DNA of 64,000 bases from Streptomyces sp. BV286 (lineage in GTDB: Bacteria; Actinomycetota; Actinomycetes; Streptomycetales; Streptomycetaceae), in the NCBI RefSeq assembly GCF_019090165.1, contig NZ_JAHRIB010000156.1:101242-165241 (forward strand), read 5' to 3'. The notes beneath the pieces are model-generated. The model was given only the letters and a program-made list of their open reading frames with translations. It ran no database searches and was not told where the DNA came from. Shown here piece after piece: positions 1 through 12,524 of this stretch (the first letter of the stretch is position 1; each line of letters opens with the position of its first letter). Position numbers and translations under genes: made by a program.

Positions 1-198
1 CGCCAACCACCCCGGAGCCGGGAAGCCGCCTGCCCCGGCAGCGTGACGACCGGGGGCGCGGGCGACCGCGCGACCAGCCACGACGAACCCGCGCCCCACG
101 GACGACCGCGGCCCACCGGGCCGCCCCGGGTGTTCCCGGTGCGGAGCGAGGGGGCGCCGCCGTGCGGTCCGGCCGCGGCGTGCGGCAGAATCGGCGCG

Positions 199-1383
199 AT
201 GAGCACCTACCGCGACCTCGCACTCCCCAAGGCGCTCGGCTCCGCCAGAGCCGCGGGCGCCCCCATCGGCTCCCGCCGGTCCACCGTCCTGCGCACCGTG
301 GGCACGCGTGAGCGCCGTTCCCACCTGACGGCACCGCGCGTACCCACCGTCGGCATCGACATCGGCGGTACGAAGGTGATGGCGGGAGTCGTCGACGCGG
401 ACGGCAACATCCTGGAGAAGGTCCGCACCGAGACCCCCGACAAGTCCAAGAGCCCCAAGGTCGTCGAGGACACCATCGTCGAACTGGTCCTGGACCTCTC
501 CGACCGGCACGACGTGCACGCGGTCGGCATCGGCGCGGCCGGCTGGGTCGACGCGGAACGCAACCGCGTCCTGTTCGCGCCCCACCTGTCGTGGCGCAAC
601 GAGCCCCTGCGGGACCGCATCGCCGGACGCCTCGCCGTGCCCGTACTGGTCGACAACGACGCCAACACGGCCGCCTGGGCGGAATGGCGCTTCGGCGCGG
701 GCAGCGGCGAGGACCACCTCGTCATGATCACGCTCGGTACCGGAATCGGCGGCGCCATCCTGGAGGACGGGCAGGTCAAGCGCGGCAAGTTCGGTGTGGC
801 CGGCGAGTTCGGCCACATGCAGGTCGTCCCCGGCGGCCACCGCTGCCCGTGCGGCAACCGCGGCTGCTGGGAGCAGTACAGCTCCGGCAACGCGCTGGTC
901 CGCGAGGCCCGCGAACTCGCCGCCGCCGACTCCCCGGTGGCCTACGGGATCATCGAGCACGTCAAGGGCAACATCTCCGAGATCACCGGCCCGATGATCA
1001 CCGAGCTGGCCCGCGAGGGCGACGCGATGTGCATCGAGTTGCTCCAGGACATCGGCCAGTGGCTCGGCGTCGGCATCGCGAACCTCGCGGCCGCGCTCGA
1101 CCCGTCCTGCTTCGTCATCGGCGGGGGCGTCAGCGCCGCCGACGACCTGCTGATCGGCCCCGCGAGGGACGCCTTCCGGCGCCACCTGACCGGCCGCGGA
1201 TACCGCCCCGAGGCCCGCATCGCCCGCGCCCAGCTCGGCCCCGAGGCCGGCATGGTCGGCGCCGCCGACCTCGCACGCCTGGTCGCCCGCCGCTTCCGGC
1301 GCGCCAACCGCCGCCGCGTCGAGCGCTACGAGCGGTACGAGCGGTTCGCCGAGTCCCGCCGCTCGGCGCAGGAGACGCTGTGA
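199..1383 (+). CDS. ROK-family sugar kinase (glucokinase-like)
   Basis: Probable cytoplasmic ATP-dependent sugar kinase. The phosphate-binding motif GIDIGGTK is at residues 52-59, the catalytic-type VDNDAN near 151-156, GTGIGG near 181, and the ROK zinc signature CPCGNRGC near 216-223. There is no N-terminal winged helix, so it reads as a kinase rather than a NagC/XylR repressor. ATG 199 was chosen because the in-frame extension to position 43 adds only low-complexity sequence. The last 35 or so residues are strongly basic and rich in Arg and Tyr, unusual for the family. The stop overlaps the next start (GTGA), so the two genes are translationally coupled. The sugar substrate cannot be told from sequence. 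Confidence 0.88.
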   Translation: MSTYRDLALPKALGSARAAGAPIGSRRSTVLRTVGTRERRSHLTAPRVPTVGIDIGGTKVMAGVVDADGNILEKVRTETPDKSKSPKVVEDTIVELVLDLSDRHDVHAVGIGAAGWVDAERNRVLFAPHLSWRNEPLRDRIAGRLAVPVLVDNDANTAAWAEWRFGAGSGEDHLVMITLGTGIGGAILEDGQVKRGKFGVAGEFGHMQVVPGGHRCPCGNRGCWEQYSSGNALVREARELAAADSPVAYGIIEHVKGNISEITGPMITELAREGDAMCIELLQDIGQWLGVGIANLAAALDPSCFVIGGGVSAADDLLIGPARDAFRRHLTGRGYRPEARIARAQLGPEAGMVGAADLARLVARRFRRANRRRVERYERYERFAESRRSAQETL

Positions 1384-1961
1384 CGGCCTCGCTGCCGCGC
1401 CAGGCCTCGCCCCCGGACGAGCCGTCGCGGCCGCCCGAGGACCGGGGCCGCACGATCCGCCGCCGCGCCCTGACACTTCTGATCATCGTGCTGCTCATCG
1501 GCGTCCCGGCCGGCTACCTGGTGATCTCCGCCAACCAGAGCCGCGACAGCGGCAAGGACAAGGAGGCGAAGTACTCGGCGACCGGCCTGACCCCGGGCTG
1601 GCCCTCCCGTGTCCAGCGCCGCCTGTACCAGGTGCCCATCCCGGGCTACTCGGCCGAGGTGGCGTACTACGAGACGAACAACTGGAAGACCAGCCGCCTC
1701 TACGTCCAGTTCCTCACCAGCGACGAGGCCCTCGACCACTTCCTCAAGACCATCGGCACCAGCCGTGCCGCCCTGAAGAAGGACGACATCGCCATCGGCG
1801 CCCGTGACCAGAGGGTCGTCGGCTGGGAGTTCACGGGACCCGGCCCCTGGTCGGGCCTCAGCCACGCCAGGAAGAACCCGACCCCCACGCAGGACATCGT
1901 CGTGAACTGGTCGAAGCCCGGCCACCCCATGGTCTACGTGGTCTCCAGAACGACGCCCTGA
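1380..1961 (+). CDS. Single-pass membrane protein of unknown function
   Basis: A 193-residue protein starting at GTG 1380, inside the stop of the ROK kinase gene. Residues 1-30 are Pro/Arg rich (cytoplasmic), residues about 34-55 form one transmembrane helix (LTLLIIVLLIGVPAGYLVIS), and the remaining 135 residues are predicted to lie outside, with the recognisable stretches TPGWPSRVQRRLYQVPIPGY and VVNWSKPGHP. No catalytic motif is visible. Coupling to a sugar kinase suggests a shared role, but no function can be assigned. Confidence 0.8.
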   Translation: MTASLPRQASPPDEPSRPPEDRGRTIRRRALTLLIIVLLIGVPAGYLVISANQSRDSGKDKEAKYSATGLTPGWPSRVQRRLYQVPIPGYSAEVAYYETNNWKTSRLYVQFLTSDEALDHFLKTIGTSRAALKKDDIAIGARDQRVVGWEFTGPGPWSGLSHARKNPTPTQDIVVNWSKPGHPMVYVVSRTTP

Positions 1962-2054
1962 CCGCCCCGCTCCGCCGCCGAGCCGCATTGTCGGACCCGG
2001 CCCGTAGAGTCGAGGACGAGTGATCCGTCCGGGGCGAGGGAGGTGGCCGGGAGC

Positions 2055-4891
2055 ATGAACGCGGGGGAGACGCGTGCCGATTCCGGCACCGCGCCCGAGG
2101 TGTCCGTCCGGCTGGCCGCCGTGTTCCTGCCCGCCGCGCTGCCCCGCGACGGGCGGATGGCCTTCTGGGACCCGGGCGGCGACACACCGGTCCCCGCCCC
2201 GGACACCGAGCTGACGGTCGTACGGCGGCACGGGACCGGGGCCCGGCGATGGTCGGCCCCCGCACTGACACTGCCCGTCACCCAGGCGCTGCCCCTGCTC
2301 GTCCGGGCCAGGCGTGATCTTGCCGCGCACCCCGCCACGGCCTGCTGGGGCGCCGCCGCACTGCACGCGCTGCGGCTCGTCGCGCGCGGTCGACTGCTCC
2401 CGGGCCTGACAGCCGACGGATACGACGCCTGGCGGGCCGGCCCCCTGGACCCGGACGACATCGCCCACCTGCGGGCCGTCGCCGCGGCCCTCCCGTTCGA
2501 GGGGCACGCCGTCCCCCTGCCGGGCAGCGGCCCGCTCCGGCTGCCCGACCCGGAAGCACTGACACGTGCCTTCCTGGACGCGGTCGCCGACGCCCTGCCC
2601 CGTACCCCGGCCGCTCCGTACGCCGCCGGGAAGCCCTTCGCGGCGGCAGGCCCTCAGCGACTGCCGGGTGCCCAGGACTGGGCGGCGGAGGTCGCCGCGG
2701 GCATGGACGCGGGCGTCCGGATCTCCCTGCGCCTGGACCTGTCGGCGTACGAGCTGTTCGACGACAGCGAGGGCGCGCGGCGGGCGGGCGCGGCCGTCGT
2801 CCAGGTGCACAGCCTCGCCGACCCCACCCTCGTCGTCGACGCCGCGAGCCTGTGGGCGGGCGCCGCCGACACCACGTTCGGCCCGCGCGCCCGTGTCGAC
2901 GCCGCCCTCGCCGTGCGGCGCGCCGCCCGTGTCTGGGCGCCCCTGGACCGGCTGTCCGCGCAGGACGTGCCGGACGTACTGGCACTGTCCGAGGGCGAGT
3001 TGTCGGACCTGCTGGGTGTCGCGGCGACTCGCCTCGGCGCGGCCGGGGTCGCCGTGCACTGGCCCCGTGACCTCGCCCAGGACCTGAGCGCGGCGGCGGT
3101 CGTCCGCACCGCGCCGGGCTCGGCCACGGACGGTACGGGCTTCTTCGAGAGCGAGGAACTGCTCCAGTTCCGCTGGCAGTTGGCGCTGGGTGGTGATCCG
3201 CTCAGCGAGGCGGAGATGGACGCCCTGGCCGAGGCACACCGCCCCGTCGTCCGGCTGCGCGACCAGTGGGTGCTCGTCGACCCGGCCCTGGTCCGCAAGG
3301 CCCGCAAGCGCGAACTGGGTCTGCTCGACCCGGTCGACGCCCTCTCCGTCGCGCTCACCGGCACCGCGGAGGTCGACGGCGAGACGGTCGAGGCGGTGCC
3401 GGTCGGCGCGATCGCCGCCCTGCGCGACCGTCTGACGGCGGGACTGCTGCCCGCCGAACCACCCGCCGCGCTCAAGGCGACCCTCCGGGACTACCAACTC
3501 CGCGGACTGGCCTGGCTCGACCTCATGACGTCGCTCGGTCTCGGCGGCTGCCTCGCCGACGACATGGGGCTCGGCAAGACCGTCACGGTCATCGCCCTCC
3601 ACCTGAAGCGGGCACGCACCGAACCGACCCTCGTCGTGTGCCCCGCCTCACTGCTCGGCAACTGGCAGCGGGAGATCGAGCGGTTCGCCCCCGGAGTGCC
3701 CGTGCGCCGCTTCCACGGACCGGAGCGCTCCCTGGCCGACATGGACGGCGGTTTCGTCCTGACCACTTACGGCACGATGCGGTCGACGGCGCCGCGGCTC
3801 GCCCAGCAGGCATGGGGCATGGTCGTCGCGGACGAGGCCCAGCACGTCAAGAACCCGTACTCGGCGACGGCCAAGGCCCTGCGGACGATCCCCGCACCGG
3901 CCAGGGTCGCCCTGAGCGGCACACCGGTGGAGAACAACCTCTCCGAGCTGTGGGCCCTGCTCGACTGGACCACGCCGGGGCTTCTCGGCCCGCTGAAGTC
4001 CTTCCGCGCCCGGCACGCACGCGCAGTGGAGAACGGCGAGGACGAGGAGGCCGTGGCCCGCCTGTCCCGCCTGATCCGGCCCTTCCTCCTCCGGCGCAAG
4101 AAGTCCGACCCGGGCATCGTCCCCGAGCTGCCCCCCAAGACGGAGACGGACCATCCCGTCCCTCTCAGCCGTGAACAGGCCTCCCTGTACGAGGCCGTGG
4201 TCCGCGAATCGATGCTGGCCATCGAGTCGACGGAGGGCATCGCCCGGCGCGGCCTCGTCCTGAAGCTCCTCACCGCGCTCAAGCAGATCTGCGACCACCC
4301 CGCGCTGTACCTGAAGGAGGAACCGGACGGGCGTCCCAGCGGCTCGGGGGCGGCTCGGCAGGCCGCCCGTTCCGGGAAACTGGCCCTGCTCGACGAGCTG
4401 TTGGACACGTTGCTCGCGGAGGACGGTTCGGCGCTCGTCTTCACGCAGTACGTGGGGATGGCCCGGTTGATCACGAACCATCTGGCGGCGCGGGCGGTCC
4501 CTGTCGAGCTCCTTCACGGGGGCACGCCGGTGGCGGAGCGCGAACGGATGGTGGACCGTTTCCAGAGCGGAGCGACGCCGGTCCTGATCCTGTCTCTCAA
4601 GGCGGCCGGGACAGGCCTCAACCTCACGCGCGCGGGGCATGTCATCCACTTCGACCGCTGGTGGAACCCCGCCGTCGAGGAACAGGCCACCGACCGCGCC
4701 TACCGCATCGGCCAGACCCAGCCCGTCCAGGTGCACCGCCTCATCACCGAGGGCACCGTCGAGGACCGCATCGCCGACATGCTGGCTTCCAAGCGGGCTT
4801 TGGCGGACGCGATTCTCGGCTCGGGCGAGGCGTCCCTGACGGAGCTGACCGACCGTGACCTGTCCGACCTGGTGTCACTCCGGAGGTCGGC

Positions 4892-4895
<4 letters not shown>
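2055..4895 (+). CDS. SNF2-family DEAD/DEAH-box helicase/ATPase
   Basis: A Swi2/Snf2-type double-stranded-DNA translocase of about 946 residues. The N-terminal 460 residues are a poorly conserved bacterial SNF2 extension. The core has the Walker A motif DDMGLGKT (GLGKT from residue 506), motif II DEAQ at 593, SGTPVENN, and the C-terminal helicase lobe ending in DRAYRIGQ near 880. ATG 2055 is preceded by GGGAGG at 2038-2043; GTG 2043 is an alternative. It overlaps the next gene (GTGATG), the SWIM zinc-finger protein, a pairing that recurs for bacterial SNF2 and SWIM proteins and suggests a joint DNA-related role. Confidence 0.92.
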
Positions 4896-8212
<3,317 letters not shown>

Positions 8213-8228
8213 ATCGTGCTGCCGCGAG

Positions 8229-8504
8229 TCAGCGGGACTCCGCGATGCCGAACGCGGTCAGGGCATTGTGGATGCCTTCTTCGAGGAGGGCGTCGGAGAG
8301 CCGGCGGTCGGTCAGTGCCCGGGAGAGCTGCAGGGTCCCGGGCATCATGGCGTAGACACTGAGGACCTTCGTGCGGGCCGAACGCGGATCGGAGGGCGCG
8401 AGCCGCTCGGCGGTACCGTCGACGACCATCAGCACGCCGTCGGTGTAGGCCTGCTTGCCGGACCCTGGCCACGACTTGGGCCCGCCCTCGGTCTTCGGGG
8501 TGGG
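8229..8504 (-). pseudogene. C-terminal remnant of a TetR-family regulator
   Basis: An open frame of 92 codons with no start that could give a complete protein. It is closed upstream by an in-frame TGA at 8505-8507. The translation (SVYAMMPGTLQLSRAL, ALLEEGIHNALTAFGIAES) resembles the ligand-domain C-terminus of TetR regulators such as the one encoded at 10411 (LGALVLARAT, LTAARTAL). The DNA-binding part is missing. It lies just downstream of the oxidoreductase at 8513, which it may once have regulated. Confidence 0.6.
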
Positions 8505-8512
8505 TCAACCGT

Positions 8513-9517
8513 TCACGTCATCGTGACGACCACCTTGCCGGCCTTCGCCCGTCCCTCCTCGGCGTAGTCCAGTGCCTCCGGTGTCGACTCGAACCCGAAG
8601 ACGCGGTCGACGACGGGACGGATCCGGCCCGCGTCGACGAGCGCGGCGATCTCCCGCAGCTGGTCCCCGCCGGCCCGCATGAACAGGAACGAATACGTCA
8701 CCCGGCGCCTACGGGCGCGTCGTCGGATGCGGAAACTCAGCGCGCTCATCACCAGCCGGACGACCGGGTTCGCCCCGAGCTCCCTGGCGAAGGCCGCGTC
8801 CGGGGGGCCCGCGATGCTGATGGCCGTCCCGCCGGGCTTGAGCACCCGTAGCGACTTCTCGAGGTTCTCACCGCCGAGCGGGTCAAGGACGACGTCGTAG
8901 TCCCGCAGGACCGTCTCGAACGCCTCCTTCCTGTAGTCGACGACGACGTCCGCGCCCAGACTTCTCACCAAATCGGTGTTGGCCGTGCTCGTCGTCGTGG
9001 CCACGCTCGCACCCAGGTGCTTCGCGAGCTGGATGGCGACGGTGCCCACACCGCCGGAACCGGCATGGACGAGAACCTTCTGACCTGGTCGCACGTGCGC
9101 CCGCTCGACCAGCGCCTGCCATGCGGTCAGGGCGACCAGCGGAAGGGACGCGGCCTCTTCCATGGTCAGCGTGGCGGGCTTGAGCGCCACGTCGTCCTGG
9201 TGCACCGCGATGAGCTCGGCGAACGTGCCGATGCGGTCCTTGTCGGGCCGCGCGTAGACCTCGTCGCCCACGGCGAAGCGCGTGACGGCCTCGCCGACCC
9301 TGATCACGACCCCGGCCAGGTCGTTGCCCAGCACGAACGGAACCTTGTACGGCAGGATCGTCCTGAACTCCCCGTCCCGGATCTTGTGGTCGAGCGGGTT
9401 GACGCTCGCCGCGTGGACCTGGACCAGGACGTCGTCCGCGCCCACCCGTGGGTCCGGCATCTCACCGAGGCGCAGGCCGTCCTTGCTGCCGTAGCGCTCG
9501 ACCCTGAAGGCCTTCAT
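8513..9517 (-). CDS. Zinc-independent NADP-dependent quinone oxidoreductase (MDR superfamily)
   Basis: A 334-residue medium-chain dehydrogenase/reductase lacking the catalytic-zinc residues of true alcohol dehydrogenases, hence a quinone or enone reductase type. It shows the N-terminal GroES-like fold (VNPLDHKIRDG), the NADP-binding glycine motif VHAGSGGVGTVAIQLAKHLGA, and the C-terminal GRIRPVVDRVFGFE and AKAGKVVV. ATG 9517 follows GGGGAAGG. It is a candidate target of the TetR regulator at 10411, being on the same strand just beyond the SDR gene. The substrate is unknown. Confidence 0.88.
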   Translation of the reverse strand: MKAFRVERYGSKDGLRLGEMPDPRVGADDVLVQVHAASVNPLDHKIRDGEFRTILPYKVPFVLGNDLAGVVIRVGEAVTRFAVGDEVYARPDKDRIGTFAELIAVHQDDVALKPATLTMEEAASLPLVALTAWQALVERAHVRPGQKVLVHAGSGGVGTVAIQLAKHLGASVATTTSTANTDLVRSLGADVVVDYRKEAFETVLRDYDVVLDPLGGENLEKSLRVLKPGGTAISIAGPPDAAFARELGANPVVRLVMSALSFRIRRRARRRRVTYSFLFMRAGGDQLREIAALVDAGRIRPVVDRVFGFESTPEALDYAEEGRAKAGKVVVTMT

Positions 9518-9608
9518 CGCCTTCCCCTTCTCTCTGTCTCGTCCCTCTTCGGTCTCGTCTCACAACATGCGTGACATGTGACGCCGCCGCTGTCCGGGCA
9601 AGCGGGCT

Positions 9609-10295
9609 TCACGCCGGGTCCGGGGCGGCAGCCAGGCCCTGCTTGACGTACCGGGTGGTGTCGTCGGCGAGGACTTCGAGCCGGCCCTCCTCGAGGCCCG
9701 CGAGTGCCTGGGCGGCGACATCGGCGGGGTCGGCCTTCTGGTCGGCGGGGATGCTCGCGGCCATCTCGGTGTCCATGTATCCGACGTGCAGCGCCGACAC
9801 GCTGATGCCCCGGGGCGCCAGCTCCTCCCGGCTCGCGTTGGTCAGCGCCCATCCGGCGGCCTTCGCCGCCGCGTAGGCCCCGAGGCCGGCGGGGTGCAGC
9901 CAGGAGAGCACCGACAGGACGTTGAGGACGGCGCCGCCGCCGTTGCCCTCGATGACCGGGGCGAACGCCCGGGTCACGGCGAGCGGCCCGAAGAAGTTCG
10001 TCTCCATCTCCAGCCGCACCGCGTCAGGGTCGCCGGCGATCAGAGGGGTGGCGGTGGAGATGCCGGCGTTGTTCACCAGCAGCGTCGCGTCGGACGCGAC
10101 GCTGACCGCGGCCCGGATCGACTCCTCGTCCGTTATGTCCAGGCGCAGCGGGATCACACCCGCCAGGTCGACGGTCTCGGGGCGCCGCGCCGCCCCGTAC
10201 ACCTTCGCGCCGCGCTCCAGGAGCTGGGCGGCCAGATGGCGGCCCAGTCCCCGGTTGGCGCCGGTGACCACCGCGACAGTGTTCTTCAGTTCCAT
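9609..10295 (-). CDS. Short-chain dehydrogenase/reductase
   Basis: A 228-residue classical SDR. It has the cofactor motif TGANRGLG at residues 10-17, NNAG, and the catalytic YAAAK. ATG 10295 follows GGGGAG, five bases upstream; an in-frame extension to 10340 would run into the promoter. It is transcribed away from the TetR gene at 10411 and is probably repressed by it through the palindrome at 10342-10361. It is clearly related to the SDR at 62605 (shared TGANRGLGRH and QLLERGA), so the two are paralogues. Substrate not predictable. Confidence 0.88.
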   Translation of the reverse strand: MELKNTVAVVTGANRGLGRHLAAQLLERGAKVYGAARRPETVDLAGVIPLRLDITDEESIRAAVSVASDATLLVNNAGISTATPLIAGDPDAVRLEMETNFFGPLAVTRAFAPVIEGNGGGAVLNVLSVLSWLHPAGLGAYAAAKAAGWALTNASREELAPRGISVSALHVGYMDTEMAASIPADQKADPADVAAQALAGLEEGRLEVLADDTTRYVKQGLAAAPDPA

Positions 10296-10341
10296 GGCTG
10301 CTCCCCAGTGCTGCGGGGCCCGACAGGACGGCCCGCCCAAG

Positions 10342-10361
10342 TAGATTACGGTCGTAATCTA
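10342..10361. promoter_or_regulatory. Perfect palindrome, probable TetR operator
   Basis: TAGATTACG-GT-CGTAATCTA: nine-base arms and a two-base spacer, centred in the 115-bp gap between the divergent SDR and TetR genes. A second half-site, TAGATTGCG, follows at 10376-10384. Size, position and symmetry fit a TetR-family autoregulatory operator. Confidence 0.8.
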
Positions 10362-10410
10362 AAGCGAGCATAGAATAGATTGCGATCGACATTCAACTGG
10401 GAGGTGGCCG

Positions 10411-11037
10411 ATGGGTCGTGCATCACAGGCGCAGGCGCAGGAGAACCGCGAGCGGGTCGTGCGGACCGCCTCCCGGCTGTTCCGCGAGCAGGGCACACAC
10501 GTCAGCGTCGCCGACCTGATGAAGGCGGCCGGCCTGACCCACGGCGGCTTCTACAAGCAGTTCCCCTCCAAGGAGGCGCTGATCGACGAGGCCACCGCGC
10601 ACGCCTTCGGCGAACTTGCCTCCCGCCGCGCAGCCGCACTGGAGCAGATCGCCGTCGAGCAGGCCGCCGTCGAGCAGGACGCCGGGCTTGAGCAGGGCGC
10701 CGGACCTGAGCAGCGCTCCGGTCGGCGTGCGGCCGCCCAGCAGGCGCTGATCGATGCCTACCTCTCCGTCGAGCACCGCGACAACCCGGCGGAGGGCTGC
10801 CCCGCGGCCGCGCTCGCCCACGACATGGCCCGCGAGCCGGGCAGCCGTGAGGCCCGCCGCGTCTACGCCGAGGGTGTGAGCGACTTCGCCGCGTTCCTCG
10901 CCACCGAGGACCAGGACGGCATCACCCGGCTCTGCACCATGCTCGGCGCACTCGTCCTGGCCCGCGCCACCAGGGAAGCCCCGCTCTCCGAGGACATCCT
11001 CACCGCCGCGCGCACGGCCTTGACGGAAACCGGCTGA
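10411..11037 (+). CDS. TetR/AcrR-family transcriptional regulator
   Basis: A 208-residue repressor. The N-terminal helix-turn-helix contains ASRLFREQGTHVSVADLMKAAG and LTHGGFYKQFPSKEAL, and the C-terminal ligand domain ends GALVLARATREAPLSEDI. Residues about 76-102 are a low-complexity insert built of VEQ/LEQ/PEQ units, apparently expanded by local repetition. ATG 10411 follows GGGAGG. It is divergent from the SDR-oxidoreductase pair, with a palindromic operator between, so it likely represses them and itself in response to an electrophile or quinone-like ligand (inference). Confidence 0.9.
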   Translation: MGRASQAQAQENRERVVRTASRLFREQGTHVSVADLMKAAGLTHGGFYKQFPSKEALIDEATAHAFGELASRRAAALEQIAVEQAAVEQDAGLEQGAGPEQRSGRRAAAQQALIDAYLSVEHRDNPAEGCPAAALAHDMAREPGSREARRVYAEGVSDFAAFLATEDQDGITRLCTMLGALVLARATREAPLSEDILTAARTALTETG

Positions 11038-11236
11038 CATCGCGCGCGGTGGTGGCCGACGCCCTGCCGTCCTGCCATGTCGGCAGGAGACAGGAGGCAG
11101 GAAGCAGGCCGACGTGGCGACCACCGGGGGGTGGGGTGAAGCCCGGTGCGGAGGATCTTCGCGAGGTCACCACAAGAGGGGACGGACTGCACGGAGTTCC
11201 GACCCGGGTACGTGAGAAATCGTGAGATGTGGGAGT

Positions 11237-11350
11237 GTGAGCCGGGTGAGTGAGAGTACGCCCGGCATCCTGCAATACCGCTTCGACGGCCCTGAAGAGG
11301 CGCCCGTCCTGATCCTGGGCCCTTCGCTCGGTACCACCTGGCACAGGTAG
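11237..11350 (+). pseudogene. 5' fragment of a 3-oxoadipate enol-lactonase-like gene (pcaD)
   Basis: From GTG 11237 or 11246 the frame reads a PcaD-like N-terminus (STPGILQYRFDGPEEAPVLI, then LGPSLGTTWH) and stops at TAG 11348 after about 34 codons, where an alpha/beta hydrolase of about 260 residues should continue (known from the family). Sequence after TGGCAC bears no relation to the enzyme. The break marks the left edge of the foreign segment or a rearrangement. The protocatechuate-pathway neighbours are not in this window. Confidence 0.65.
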
Positions 11351-11832
11351 GCGAAGCTGTCTTCTGGTGTCCATGTGGTCCAGGTCGGGAGCGTTTGACC
11401 GAGTTGGGATCTTGCCGTCCAGGCGCGTCAACGCTGTTGGTGACACGAACGTGACAGGTGTTGACCCCCCTCGGCTCGTTTCGGCGGGGGTTCTGCCAGT
11501 CAGGCCGATGGCGCGGCGCTGGTCGGTTGCCGCTTGGGGGTAGACGTTTCCGGTAGGTAGGGGCGGCCCCAATAATTCGAACAACTGTAGGCATCGCGGC
11601 GCGGGATGACTACGATCGCAGTCGCTCGTCTGTGACCTGTTGTGGGTGCGGATTGTGCAGTGAGAGGGGGCGGATGACCGATGCGGAGCTATCGGGGTAG
11701 TGGTCGTCGTTCGTACGAGTGTCCGTACTAGCCTTGCCGCTCGTATGGATGCGTTCCCGTGTCTAGGGCCGGTTGAGGTCTGTTGGCTTTGTTGTTGAGG
11801 CTGCTTCCGGTGGCGCGGGGCAAGCGGTAAGG
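11351..11832. other. Non-coding stretch after the pcaD break
   Basis: No convincing gene is seen on either strand and no tRNA. It is noticeably lower in G+C than the flanking core genes. A C-rich/G-rich inverted pair around 11465-11492 could be a weak terminator. It probably contains the promoter of the following unknown gene. Confidence 0.5.
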
Positions 11833-12510
11833 ATGAGCGTGTACGGCCCTGCTGGGGAGGGCGTCGGGTGCAGGACGAGAGCGGGTTGGTCGATGGCAAT
11901 CGCGGCGCGGGAGCCCTTGGGCGTGGTTGCGGGGGCGCTGGCTCCCGGCGATCTCGTACCCCGCGATGCGAACCTGGCGGTTGTTGAAGCCGAGGGGGCG
12001 AAGGTCGTTGCGGCCTACCGAGTCGAGGCGCGAGAGCGGGAGCGACGGGCGGCTGCGGGTATGCCACCCCTGACGCGACCGGATGCCCTGAACCTCTTGA
12101 TGGCGCTGCCGCTCGGCGAGCCTGTTCCTGACGGATCACTGAACGGCAGGGAACGCCGAGCGTTGAAGTGCCTGCCGAAGGGGGCGGTGGTCCGACGCCA
12201 CGGATTGATTACCCGTCTGGCAACCCAGCCGGTCCACGTCGACATGGTGTTCGTGCCCGGACGCAGCTGGGAATCGGCGATGGAGCGGGCCGAGCGGTTC
12301 ACGCCATTCACTGCTCGTTCTGTATTGATCGATGGCGCGTTGCGGCGCAAGAACGAGGCGGTGATGCGCGCTGACTTCTACGGCATCGGGTTGCTCCACG
12401 TCCAGGGTGATGCGGTCGAGGTTGTTGTGCCACCCAGCCCCTTCGTGCGCAAGCGCCATACGGTTTCTGGCTGGAAATTCCTGGAAGAGGTCCACCGTCA
12501 GCTTCCCTGA
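11833..12510 (+). CDS. Hypothetical protein, unrecognised
   Basis: 225 residues from ATG 11833; TTG 11773 and ATG 11893 are alternative starts and no strong ribosome site decides. Notable stretches are PREMIXed only with hydrophobic helices such as ALNLLMALPLGEPVPDGSLN, then LKCLPKGAVVRRHGLITRLA and the C-terminal VRKRHTVSGWKFLEEV. No signal peptide, membrane helix or known catalytic motif is visible. It converges on the TGT-like gene at 12525 with only a 14-bp gap. Base composition is lower in G+C than the core genes, consistent with acquisition. Function unknown. Confidence 0.6.
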   Translation: MSVYGPAGEGVGCRTRAGWSMAIAAREPLGVVAGALAPGDLVPRDANLAVVEAEGAKVVAAYRVEARERERRAAAGMPPLTRPDALNLLMALPLGEPVPDGSLNGRERRALKCLPKGAVVRRHGLITRLATQPVHVDMVFVPGRSWESAMERAERFTPFTARSVLIDGALRRKNEAVMRADFYGIGLLHVQGDAVEVVVPPSPFVRKRHTVSGWKFLEEVHRQLP

Positions 12511-12524
12511 GGGGGTGCGTCCGG

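Noticed and set aside
1326..3602. 758-codon open frame on the minus strand
   Set aside because: Lies antisense to the ROK operon and SNF2 gene; composition is that of a high-GC shadow frame and no protein family is visible.
11465..11492. Possible attachment site or tRNA remnant near the pcaD break
   Set aside because: Only a C-rich/G-rich hairpin-like stretch; no cloverleaf and no matching direct repeat found at the other side of the island.
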